DNA of 64,000 nucleotides, taken from NCBI GenBank assembly GCA_016712625.1, contig JADJQQ010000001.1, positions 1,612,001 to 1,676,000 on the forward strand, given 5' to 3'. Every line of letters begins with the position of its first letter. The stretch's first letter is position 1. Below, one piece after another: positions 17,801-25,414 of this stretch. The notes beneath the pieces were generated by a model that was not told the DNA's origin, searched no databases, and saw nothing but the letters and a program-made list of their open reading frames with translations. Made by a program: the position numbers and the translations under genes. This DNA comes from Candidatus Competibacteraceae bacterium. Its GTDB lineage: Bacteria > Pseudomonadota > Gammaproteobacteria > Competibacterales > Competibacteraceae.

Positions 17801-18452
17801 GAAGCCGATTTTCAACGAAAGCAATAATCTCACGATCAGAAGGCATTCGTAGTCCTTGAACATCTGCTTCACATAGATTTTGATATAAATCATGAACAGT
17901 ATTCACAGGATTGCTAATAAGATTTGGGTATGACACGCAAATCTTTGGAAGGCTTTGAGTAGAGCGAAGGGCTTCGATAGTATATTTTTCCCATAAAGCA
18001 ATGCTGAATATTAATGAAAAACTATCGCGGGCTTGTAAAGATTTGGCGATTTCAATTGGAAAACGGTAAGGAAATACGCAGACAGGTACTTCTAGAAAAG
18101 GCAGCCAGAAAGGTAAGGTAAGACATAAGCGAGGATCCTTCATTATCCAAGGTCGATGAGTATCCATATGAAAAACGATACGCTTTGCTTGATCCCTTAA
18201 CTCAGCCAGCTCATCATTTTTGATTAATTCTTCTTGGTTAAAAGAGGCGATAGTATTCCAATTAAAGCCAAGCTTTTCTAATAAATTATCGTTTAGTTCT
18301 TTAACATCTCGCCGCTCCCAGAACCCTTTTTCATTATCAGGGGCAGGTTCGCCAATTAAATGGGAGGGACCAATGTCAGCCCCCATCATATTAATCAAGC
18401 GGGCTATTGCTGAAGTACCGGAACGGTGCATACCAAGCACAAGGATTTGCAT
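14847..18452 (-). CDS. Giant fusion: sulfotransferase - coiled coil - GT4-like - GT2 glycosyltransferase
   Basis: A 1201-residue protein with four parts. Residues 1 to about 265 are a sulfotransferase-like domain with the PAPS loop ILVLGMHRSGTSA (3-15). Residues about 270-480 are a coiled coil that includes nine exact seven-residue repeats (S/G)ETEQAR (about 342-405), encoded by 21-bp tandem repeats. Residues about 575-930 form a GT-B glycosyltransferase domain (DLICFANIDWNARYQRPQQ, later VDPVKFYEYVSAGKPVV). Residues about 943-1190 are a GT2 domain with VSIIIVTYKN, VDNDSRDGT and LLNNDTVTP, whose Asp residues would bind the nucleotide sugar and metal. It has no membrane segment. It probably adds and modifies several sugars on one scaffold. 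The ABC ATPase gene ends 9 bases upstream of its start. Confidence 0.85.
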   Translation of the reverse strand: MQILVLGMHRSGTSAIARLINMMGADIGPSHLIGEPAPDNEKGFWERRDVKELNDNLLEKLGFNWNTIASFNQEELIKNDELAELRDQAKRIVFHMDTHRPWIMKDPRLCLTLPFWLPFLEVPVCVFPYRFPIEIAKSLQARDSFSLIFSIALWEKYTIEALRSTQSLPKICVSYPNLISNPVNTVHDLYQNLCEADVQGLRMPSDREIIAFVENRLHHQRETSKIADNIINENQRHLAKSLDDGSILLWSNIPDLSAGALEILEEHDQQYKREAQNREILKSVREEVNSLHQQINNTSNEITELRRELDATHGEMIGLRQERDAIQKQAIELDSHLAQARSETEQARGETEQARGETEQARSETEQARSETEQARSETEQARSETEQARSETEQARSETEQARSELRELFQQLELARRELDQTQNNHQLSLKVKQEQIELINEQLNKAQDQLTQLSQSLAIKEHQESHLFNELSLLENWLKQIEQNFTATLHSWRWRVGHSTISLVEKLLLRRRVLLGVDHIQALLRQFQSHSVNIESHGNRILQTPTPSATPIINTIHAPKILESPQSIPTSYDLICFANIDWNARYQRPQQIATQFARHGHRVFYIIASRCLSPDDIQGFRASAVAENIFEVELMADAVLDRYSTVLDTANTEFFSQSIGRLRDKFGIVDAVCNIHLAFWTPLALHLRNHWGWNVLYDCMDEWEDFPNIGKPLLEAEKQLVTESDIVTVTAALLEQKWKNHNPHCVLVRNGVDFDFYRQHYQPSQILNHITHPIIGFFGALAEWVDLGLLAAVARARPDWQLVLLGDVFVTDLEGLDTLANVHLLGRRPYEEMPLYLYHFDVCLIPFRINQVTHAVDPVKFYEYVSAGKPVVSVPLKELEIYKDYLYFADTKEDFVVQIECAIAENNPKLQQVRIDLARKNDWQHRYKSMADAISTSYGRVSIIIVTYKNVDLTQLCLEKLLKNTTYPNYEIIVVDNDSRDGTANYLQYMEERYENIKVIINSNNRGFAAANNQGLTIATGEYLVLLNNDTVTPRGWLAPLLTHLKEKEIGLVGPVTNFVGNEAKINVPYSTLDEMEHFATQHMRQYEGKIFDIKVLAMFCVAMRRDVYEMTGPLDESFGIGMFEDDDYSNRIKQLGYRVVCAEDSFVHHFGQAAFKKLIESGEYHEIWKRNQSYYEQKWGKWEPHANRASEEINAAH
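17238..17426. repeat. Nine tandem 21-bp repeats coding for coiled-coil heptads
   Basis: Nine back-to-back copies of GCTGCGAGCCTGCTCGGTTTC, 189 bp in all, lie in frame inside the 1201-residue gene. On the coding strand each unit reads as the seven residues (S/G)ETEQAR. Two adjacent units near the 17426 end (from 17385 and 17406) differ by one base that changes Ser to Gly; the rest are identical. Flanking half-units (SHLAQAR, SELREL) look like decayed copies. Because the unit is exactly one heptad, gain or loss of copies would keep both the reading frame and the coiled-coil register. Confidence 0.97.
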
Positions 18453-18461
18453 GATTATTTC

Positions 18462-19231
18462 CTATGATGTCTTTAATGTTTTTAGGGGCGATGTCTGTGG
18501 AGATGAACGTAAGTAAACCTGGTAAGCATGAATAATTTCTTCTGGAATACCTTCAGCTTGAGAAACACCATGTTCAATCCAAACCACTCGATCACATAAC
18601 CGGCGAATCATCGCTAAATCGTGAGATACCAGAACAATCGTTCGGTCTGAGTTGAATTTTTCTAACATGGCGCCGGAAGATTTTTTCTTAAATTCTGCAT
18701 CGCCTACTCCTAACACCTCATCGATTAGAAAATATCTGGATCCAATTGGATTGCTATAGAAAAACCTAAACGAGCGCGCATTCCAGCAGAGTAGCTGTAG
18801 ATTGGTTGGTCAATAAAATTTTCCAGTTGTGCGAAAGCAATAATATCCGCCATACGTTCTTGAATTAAATTGCGTCGCAACCCAAGCAGCAGGCCGCTCA
18901 TCATTACATTTTCCCGACCGCTTAAGTAAGGAATAAAACCAACTTGTAAAGAAAGCAAAGTCGCCTGCGAGCCATTATTATATAATTCGCCATGATCAGG
19001 TTTAATAATATCAGCCAATAGTCGCAACAATGTTGTTTTTCCCGCGCCGTTTCGACCGATAATACCTAGCACTTCACCCTTGAAAAGATCAAAAGAAACA
19101 TCATGTAATCCCCAAAAAGGACTTGAACGAAATAGCCCGGAACGGCGCTGGAAGCAAACGCCTACCTTACGTAAGGATCTTACCTTCAATGGTGGCTGAA
19201 ACGATGATTTTTGCTGGAGATGGCTATTCAT
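18462..19231 (-). pseudogene. Polysaccharide ABC exporter ATPase, interrupted by a frameshift in Walker B
   Basis: Two minus-strand pieces (18725-19231 and 18462-18716) together encode one Wzt/KpsT/TagH-type ATPase of about 256 residues. Walker A is GRNGAGKTT (about 61-69), the signature is YSAGMRARLGFS, and the second piece supplies the D-loop region and the H-loop VLVSHDL. The first piece ends ...QLDPDIF-stop; adding one base after the short A run at 18729-18732 restores DIFLIDEVLGVGDAEF, the normal Walker B. So one base is missing, either by sequencing error or true mutation. It lacks the C-terminal glycan-binding domain of O9a-type Wzt. The start overlaps the permease stop by four bases. 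Confidence 0.88.
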
Positions 19232-19995
19232 GCGAATGTCATGCGTGGATAAACACGATCAAATCGTTTCAATATATTTAAAGCGACCGCTAACAGCACA
19301 TTACTGATAAAAAAAACATAGCTGATCAAAAGCCAGTTTGGGTGACGGTTCTCAAGTAGAGTGATCCGGAAAGCATCAATCATTACGGCCATTGGATTTG
19401 CAAAGAAAAAAACTTGGAAGTTTATAGGTATAGTCTTACTTTCATAAAAAATACCTGATAGAAACATCATTAACGTCAATCCACTTTCAGTTAATAACCT
19501 AAAGTCAGGAAAAAATGGAGTGATGGCAGCAGCTAAACAAGAGCAACCCATAATAAAAAGTAACTGACACATGATTAAGATAGGTAAATTAATCCAGGCA
19601 ATTCCGGGCATAACTCCTATAATTAAAAGGAGGACGAGTAATATCATAAATATGATAATAAATTTTACTAAATCTGTTAGGACGGTAATAACTGGAAATA
19701 GCCATTTAGGTAAATATATCTGCTGTATAAGCCCTCGGTGAATACTAATGCTGTTCAATGCGTGTTGGATCGAGCTAGCAAACCACTTCCACAAAACGAG
19801 GCCAACTAGCAAAAAACTAATAAAATTATCAGTTCCACGCTTTAACAGCACGTCAAAGACTATATAAAATACAGCCATATATAATAATGGATCGAGGATC
19901 CACCACATAAAGCTAATATACGTTCGCGCCGCTTCAGCCTTGAGATCGGCGTAGGTTTTGTAAAGCACCAGTTCTAAGTATCGTTTCTTATGCAT
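19228..19995 (-). CDS. ABC-2 type polysaccharide exporter permease (Wzm/KpsM-like)
   Basis: A 255-residue inner-membrane protein with about six hydrophobic helices and the ABC-2 permease pattern of Wzm/KpsM/TagG proteins: an N-terminal amphipathic cytosolic segment (YKTYADLKAEAARTYISFMW), then WILDPLLYMAVFYIVF. It would carry the lipid-linked glycan across the inner membrane, powered by the ATPase encoded next (4-base overlap of stop and start). It is the first gene of the minus-strand cluster and faces the divergent WecA-like gene across 130 bases. Confidence 0.9.
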   Translation of the reverse strand: MHKKRYLELVLYKTYADLKAEAARTYISFMWWILDPLLYMAVFYIVFDVLLKRGTDNFISFLLVGLVLWKWFASSIQHALNSISIHRGLIQQIYLPKWLFPVITVLTDLVKFIIIFMILLVLLLIIGVMPGIAWINLPILIMCQLLFIMGCSCLAAAITPFFPDFRLLTESGLTLMMFLSGIFYESKTIPINFQVFFFANPMAVMIDAFRITLLENRHPNWLLISYVFFISNVLLAVALNILKRFDRVYPRMTFA

Positions 19996-20125
19996 GAGTC
20001 AAAATGCATCTTGTTATAAATATCCGCGCCCGATGAAATTTAAATATTAATTTAAAAATTTGGGATTTCGCGATTGTGTAAATCATTGTTTATATATTGT
20101 TACAATGTCTATGGCAGGAAATATT

Positions 20126-21157
20126 ATGTTGTTATTTTTTAATGGTTTGTTGGCTTTTATGAGTGCATTTTTGTTGAGCTTCTACTTATGTAGATCTACG
20201 TTACCCCTTGAAATTTTAGACCATCCTAATACGCGATCTCTCCATCAACACCCGATTCCTCGCACAGGAGGCCTCGCCTTATTGGGAGGCATTCTCGTTG
20301 GCATGGTGTTTAACCGCGTAGCAACAGCCAATCCACCGGTTCCATTGATGGGTGGCCTACTTTCCAGTCTGGCGCTTCTAGCAATTATTTCATTCCAGGA
20401 TGATCGCGGCGGTGTTTCCACAAAATGGCGCATTCTAGTGCATCTCCTGGTAGCTGTCAGCCTGCTATTCATTGGATTAGTATGTCATCAAATTGAGTTG
20501 CCTGGTCTGATCTTCCCCTTGGCAGGTTGGATTGGGGTGCCCTTGACCATTTTATTCATCGTTTGGATGATCAACCTCTATAATTTCATGGATGGAATGG
20601 ACGGTTTTGCTGGCGGCATGGCGGTTATCGGCTTTGCCACCCTGGCTTGGCTGGGGCGTGCTGATTCCCAATACACCGCTTTCTGCTTGATCATCGTTGC
20701 GGCCAGCGCCGGATTTCTGGTTCACAATTTTCCGCCCGCCAAGCTTTTCATGGGCGATACCGGTTCGACCACGTTGGGGTTGCTGGTGGCGGCGTGCAGC
20801 CTCTGGGGAAGTAAGGCCGGCTTGTTCCCATTATGGGTGGCGTTGCTGGTGTTTTCCCCATTTATCGCCGATGCCACAGTTACGTTGTTGCGTCGTTTGC
20901 TGCGCGGTGAAAGGATATGGGAAGCACATCGCACCCATTACTATCAGCGCTTGGTATTGCTCGGTTGGGGGCATCGCCGAACGGTACTGGTGGAATACGT
21001 TCTGATGTTGGCCTGCGCGGGTTCGGCGGCATGGGCCGTTTCTCTATCGCCATCTGGTCAGACGATCTTAGCGGCTACTTGGATCTTCATTTACGTTTTG
21101 CTGATGATCGGAGTGGGGTGGTTGAAGCGACGGCGTGCTACAGTATCGGCTCTGTGA
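20126..21157 (+). CDS. WecA/MraY family undecaprenyl-phosphate sugar-phosphate transferase
   Basis: An integral membrane enzyme of about 343 residues with some ten helices. It transfers a HexNAc-1-phosphate from a UDP-sugar to undecaprenyl phosphate, the first step in glycan assembly. Family motifs are DHPNTRSLHQHPIPRTGG, the catalytic NLYNFMDGMDGFAGG with its paired Asp, and FMGDTGSTTLG. ATG at 20126 is preferred because AGGAA lies five bases upstream; in-frame ATG codons at 20105 and 20111 have no SD. The combination with a CapD-like dehydratase resembles the WbpL/WbpM arrangement, so a FucNAc- or QuiNAc-type first sugar is possible. Its stop overlaps the next GTG start (GTGA). Confidence 0.92.
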   Translation: MLLFFNGLLAFMSAFLLSFYLCRSTLPLEILDHPNTRSLHQHPIPRTGGLALLGGILVGMVFNRVATANPPVPLMGGLLSSLALLAIISFQDDRGGVSTKWRILVHLLVAVSLLFIGLVCHQIELPGLIFPLAGWIGVPLTILFIVWMINLYNFMDGMDGFAGGMAVIGFATLAWLGRADSQYTAFCLIIVAASAGFLVHNFPPAKLFMGDTGSTTLGLLVAACSLWGSKAGLFPLWVALLVFSPFIADATVTLLRRLLRGERIWEAHRTHYYQRLVLLGWGHRRTVLVEYVLMLACAGSAAWAVSLSPSGQTILAATWIFIYVLLMIGVGWLKRRRATVSAL

Positions 21158-23082
21158 AGCTCGAAAAATTTCTCGATTTACCTCCGATCATTCGCCGTTT
21201 TTTGCTGATTTGCGGTGACACTCTGGCTGTGCTGGCCGCAGTCTGGGCCTCTTTTGCCATTCGTCTGGGCGAGTGGTGGCCGGATATGCTGCAAAGCGTG
21301 GTCTGGCTGTTTCCGCTCGCGGTGATCATCGTCATTTCGGCATTTGCCGCCGTGGGTTTGTATCGGCCGATCCTGCGGTATGCTGATGAAAGCCTGCTCT
21401 ACACCATCGCTCTAGGGGTAAGCATCGGCATTTTGTTGATGATGGCGGTTTGGGTTTTCCTGCGGGAAGGTTTAGTGCCGCGCTCGTCCTGGCTGATTTT
21501 TTGGCTGGTGCTGACAGCGTTGGTGGGCGGTGGCCGGCTGCTGCTGCGTCGTTTTCTACGCCGCCGGTTTCGATTGAGCGTCCCCCGAATGCGGGCGATC
21601 ATCTATGGAGCGGGCGAAGCCGGCATCCAATTGGTTAACACCCTGCGCTACAGCACGGAGTTTGAGCCAGCCGTGCTGGTCGATGACAATCCCAAATTAT
21701 GGGGTAGCGTGGTATTCGGTCTCAAGGTGCGACCACCGGTGAAGTTACCGCGCCTGATCGCCCGTTACGAAGCCAAGATGATTTTACTGGCGCTGCCTTC
21801 GACTTCCCATCGCCGACGCCGGGAAATATTGGAAAGCTTGGCGGGGTTACCAGTCCGCGTCATGGTCTTGCCGACCCTGGCTGAACTGACCAGCGGCGCC
21901 CGGCGGATCGACGAATTTCGCGAAATCGATGTGGAGGATATCCTAGGTCGTGATTCCGTCCAACCGAACGACGCCTTGTTGCGGGCGCGGGTCTCGGGCA
22001 AATCGGTGATGGTCACGGGCGCGGGCGGTTCAATCGGCGCCGAATTATGTCGGCAGATTTTGAGCTTGCGGCCCTGTCGTTTGGTTTTATTTGAACGCTC
22101 TGAATTTGCTTTGTATTGCATTGAGCAGGAGTTGGGGGCGATGCTGGACAACATGGGCTCGCCGCCTATCGAGTTGATTCCGCTGCTGGGTTCGGTGCTG
22201 CATTGTCCGCGCTTGCAGATGGCCATGAAAAGCTTCGCTGTCAAGACGGTTTATCACGCGGCCGCCTACAAGCATGTGCCGATGGTGGAGCACAATCCTA
22301 TCGAGGGCGTGCGCAACAACGTATTCGGCACGCAGTATGCCGCCGAGGCGGCGATTATCGCCGGGGTTGAGACCTTCGTGTTGGTCTCAAGCGACAAGGC
22401 TGTTCGGCCGACCAACGTAATGGGGGCCACCAAACGGCTGGCGGAACTGATTTTACAGGGGTTGGCGGGCGAAGGCAGCACCACCCGGTTTTGCATGGTT
22501 CGGTTCGGTAACGTGCTGGACTCTTCCGGGTCAGTGGTGCCCCTATTCCGGGAACAGATTCGCAAGGGTGGGCCGGTGACCGTGACCCATCCCGACATGG
22601 AGCGTTATTTCATGACCATTCCCGAAGCGGCGCAACTGGTGATCCAGGCTAGCGCCATGGCGCAAGGTGGCGATTTGTTCCTGCTCGATATGGGTGAATC
22701 GGTGCTGATTTCCGATTTGGCCCGCCGAATGATTCGCTTGTCGGGGTTGGATGTGCGGGATGAAACGCATCCCGATGGCGCTATCGAAATTCAGTTCACG
22801 GGCCTGCGGAGCGGTGAGAAGTTGCGCGAGGAATTGTTGATTAGCGCTGATGATCTGCCCACCGAGCATCCAATGATCCGTCGCGCTCGCGAGAACCATC
22901 CGCCGTGGTCCACCATCCGAGATGATCTGGAACGTCTGGATCAAGCCGCTCAAGCATTCGATTATGTAGCGGTGCGGTCGATTCTGCGGGAGGTAGTGGC
23001 GGAGTACCAGCCGGACAATGGGATAGAGGACTGGGTGTGGCGGGTGGAAACTGGGAAACTAATGGAAAAGCAGGGCAGCTAA
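21154..23082 (+). CDS. Membrane-bound UDP-sugar 4,6-dehydratase, CapD/WbpM/PglF type
   Basis: A 642-residue protein: four N-terminal membrane helices, a Rossmann-like linker domain (MRAIIYGAGEAGIQLV), then an extended SDR domain from about residue 280 with the NAD(P) loop VMVTGAGGSIGAELC. The catalytic region is SSDKAVRPTNVMGATKR, where the usual SDR tyrosine is replaced by Met as in WbpM-type enzymes. It would turn UDP-GlcNAc into the 4-keto-6-deoxy sugar used for QuiNAc, FucNAc or bacillosamine. The GTG start at 21154 overlaps the upstream stop. Its stop overlaps that of the convergent CorC-like gene. Confidence 0.92.
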   Translation: MKLEKFLDLPPIIRRFLLICGDTLAVLAAVWASFAIRLGEWWPDMLQSVVWLFPLAVIIVISAFAAVGLYRPILRYADESLLYTIALGVSIGILLMMAVWVFLREGLVPRSSWLIFWLVLTALVGGGRLLLRRFLRRRFRLSVPRMRAIIYGAGEAGIQLVNTLRYSTEFEPAVLVDDNPKLWGSVVFGLKVRPPVKLPRLIARYEAKMILLALPSTSHRRRREILESLAGLPVRVMVLPTLAELTSGARRIDEFREIDVEDILGRDSVQPNDALLRARVSGKSVMVTGAGGSIGAELCRQILSLRPCRLVLFERSEFALYCIEQELGAMLDNMGSPPIELIPLLGSVLHCPRLQMAMKSFAVKTVYHAAAYKHVPMVEHNPIEGVRNNVFGTQYAAEAAIIAGVETFVLVSSDKAVRPTNVMGATKRLAELILQGLAGEGSTTRFCMVRFGNVLDSSGSVVPLFREQIRKGGPVTVTHPDMERYFMTIPEAAQLVIQASAMAQGGDLFLLDMGESVLISDLARRMIRLSGLDVRDETHPDGAIEIQFTGLRSGEKLREELLISADDLPTEHPMIRRARENHPPWSTIRDDLERLDQAAQAFDYVAVRSILREVVAEYQPDNGIEDWVWRVETGKLMEKQGS

Positions 23083-24371
23083 TCGTCCTTTCCTGATGAA
23101 TCTGATTCTGGATTGGGCCAGATAATAGCGGTTTTGACTCGGTTGCCAGCCGTTTCAATGATCTCGGTGGGGTGGCCAGCCAAGGTCAAACGCACTCCCG
23201 GCTCCGGAATGGCTTCCAGGTGTTCCATCACCAGCCCGTTGAAGGTGTGCGGTCCATCGGCGGGCAGTGTCCAATGCAGAGCCCGATTCAAGCCGCGAAT
23301 GGTGGCGCCGCCATCCACGATATAACTGCCGTCGGAACGCGGCATCAGTGCGCCTTGGTCGCGCGCGGCGGGATCAGTTGTGAATTCACCGACAATTTCT
23401 TCCAGGATGTCGTCGAGCGTGACCAAGCCCAGGACATCACCATATTCGTCCACCACCAGCCCAACGCGCCGCCGAAGCTGCTGAAAATTGACGAGCTGCT
23501 GGGTCAGAACAGTGCCTTCGGGGATGAAATAAGGTTCTCGGCACAAACTTTCCAAATCGCGTCGATCAAAATCCGGCTTTTCCGTCATCAAATTCAGCAC
23601 CCGGCGTAAATGGAGGATGCCGACCACCTGATCCAAGGCGCCGCGATAAACCACCAGACGAGTGTAGGGGCTATGATTCAGTTGTGTGACGATCATCGCC
23701 CAGGCGTTTTCCAAGTCGATGCCTTGCAATTGGTTGCGTGGCACCATGATGTCGTTGACGGTCATTTCCTCCAATTCCAGAATGCTGAGCAACATGGCTT
23801 GATGGCGTTTTGGAATCATTACGCCGGCTTCCAGTAGTACTGTAAGCAGCTCCTCAGTGCCAAGCGCGTTGCTCGGGGTCTGAACCTTAATTCGGAATAA
23901 GCGAAGCAGGCCATTGGCCAGTCCGTTGGTGAGCCAGACCAGGGGATAAAATATCCGTAGCAGCGGGCTTAGCACCGCCGAGGCAGGAAAAGCGATGCGT
24001 TCTGGGTATAAGGCCGCCAGCTTTTTAGGCGCGACTTCCCCGAATATCAGTACGATCATGGTCATCGCGGCGGTGGAGGCCATGATGCCGATGCTGCCCA
24101 GAAAGTGGATGGCGATCACGGTGGCCAGGGCGCAGGCCAGCATATTTACAAAGTTGTTACCGAGCAGAATGATACCGAGCAGGCGGTCTGGTCGTTCCAG
24201 CAGCTTGCTGGCGCGTTGCGCCGCCTTGTGGCCCGATTTGGCGCGGTGTCGGAGGCGGTAGCGATTTAAGGCCATCAGGCCGGTTTCGGAACCGGAGAAA
24301 AAGGCGGAACAGACAACCAGCAAAACTAAAATAACGTACAACGCACCGATATCAATATCGCCCAATTTCAA
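23079..24371 (-). CDS. CNNM/CorC-HlyC family membrane protein (DUF21 - CBS pair - CorC_HlyC)
   Basis: A 430-residue protein with an N-terminal DUF21/CNNM transmembrane domain (LYVILVLLVVCSAFFSGSET, about 1-150), a CBS-domain pair (about 200-320) that would bind adenine nucleotide, and a C-terminal CorC_HlyC domain (about 345-420). Members of this family are tied to Mg2+ or Co2+ efflux and resistance, or have no assigned role (YfjD of E. coli). In gammaproteobacteria this gene is often next to a ypjD-like gene and ffh, exactly as here. Confidence 0.9.
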   Translation of the reverse strand: MKLGDIDIGALYVILVLLVVCSAFFSGSETGLMALNRYRLRHRAKSGHKAAQRASKLLERPDRLLGIILLGNNFVNMLACALATVIAIHFLGSIGIMASTAAMTMIVLIFGEVAPKKLAALYPERIAFPASAVLSPLLRIFYPLVWLTNGLANGLLRLFRIKVQTPSNALGTEELLTVLLEAGVMIPKRHQAMLLSILELEEMTVNDIMVPRNQLQGIDLENAWAMIVTQLNHSPYTRLVVYRGALDQVVGILHLRRVLNLMTEKPDFDRRDLESLCREPYFIPEGTVLTQQLVNFQQLRRRVGLVVDEYGDVLGLVTLDDILEEIVGEFTTDPAARDQGALMPRSDGSYIVDGGATIRGLNRALHWTLPADGPHTFNGLVMEHLEAIPEPGVRLTLAGHPTEIIETAGNRVKTAIIWPNPESDSSGKDD

Positions 24372-24512
24372 AAAACCTCAATGGGAGTGCCCAATTGTTT
24401 TTAAAGAGTTGCCAGCCTTTTAATTCTTACACAAAACGCGAATGGCCGGTGTTGTTCAATAACGCTGGAGGATCAGCTCCTAAAACCAGTTTGCTGCCGA
24501 AAAAGGCGAGCA

Positions 24513-25280
24513 CTAAAAAACGAAGCCGCTCAATGTCCAGCGGATGGCGGTCTGGCCACGCCAACCGAAGCGCCAACGACCCCAGAGCAACATGGCGAAC
24601 ACACACCACGCGATTAAAGAAAGCACGGTCTTGTGAGCCACATGCTGGGCGAACAAATCTTGCAAAAAGAGGAAACCGCTGAACAAAGTGACGCTCAGCA
24701 AAATAAAACCAGCGCCAATCATTTGAAACAGCAAGGTTTCCATTTCAGTGAGGGGCGGGATGCCGCGCAGAAAACCACCCGGTTGGCGGTGTCGCAGACG
24801 GTGGTCCTGAATGGCCAACAAGATCGCCTGCACGGCCGCCAAGGAGAGCAGCGCATAGGCCAGAATGGCGATCAGAATATGAAGTTCCAACGGCCATTGG
24901 CCGGGATCGGCGACGATGCGTTCAGAAGGGAAGAGCAGCCCCACAGCGAGTGTGAGCGCACCCACCGGCAGTACAATAATGCCAAGATTTTCAACCGGGC
25001 GTAGCATCGCCGCCGCCAAGAGCACTACATTGATCAGCCAGCCGGTAAAAGACAGCGCGTTGAAAAAACCAAGGTTTAAGCCCGCAGACTCGAACACCGT
25101 GCGCGACAGAATCATCGCGTGTAACAGCACAGCACCCCAGCCCAATACCAAAGCGCCGCCTCTGGGCCAAAGCGCGCCGCCGCCAGCCCGCGCCAATCGC
25201 AATCCTAGCCAGCTTCCAGCCAGAAGATAGAGCAAAGCGGCCAAGCCGCCGATGACGGCGTTCATCATAATATTCCGCAA
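24513..25280 (-). CDS. ypjD: Cytochrome c assembly-like inner membrane protein YpjD
   Basis: A 255-residue polytopic protein of the CcsA/CcmC-related family with about eight helices. Conserved features include the RxxHxxxL-like loop near WPLELHILIAILAYALLSLAA and a C-terminal block HKTVLSLIAWCVFAMLLWGRWRFGW, with a WG-rich end. The biochemical role of YpjD is not settled. It is divergent from ffh, as in many gammaproteobacteria. The exact start (25280 or the following Met codons at 25268/25265) is uncertain. Confidence 0.88.
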   Translation of the reverse strand: MRNIMMNAVIGGLAALLYLLAGSWLGLRLARAGGGALWPRGGALVLGWGAVLLHAMILSRTVFESAGLNLGFFNALSFTGWLINVVLLAAAMLRPVENLGIIVLPVGALTLAVGLLFPSERIVADPGQWPLELHILIAILAYALLSLAAVQAILLAIQDHRLRHRQPGGFLRGIPPLTEMETLLFQMIGAGFILLSVTLFSGFLFLQDLFAQHVAHKTVLSLIAWCVFAMLLWGRWRFGWRGQTAIRWTLSGFVF

Positions 25281-25414
25281 AGTGGGTCTTTAACGAGTCA
25301 TGATGGCACGGAATCAGAATCGCTTGAAGCATATCGCGGTCCGGCGTGGTGGTGCTCTCGGCGGATTTCCCTATAATTCCGTTTATTGCTGAAAGTACCG
25401 AAGGTTGATCCCGC

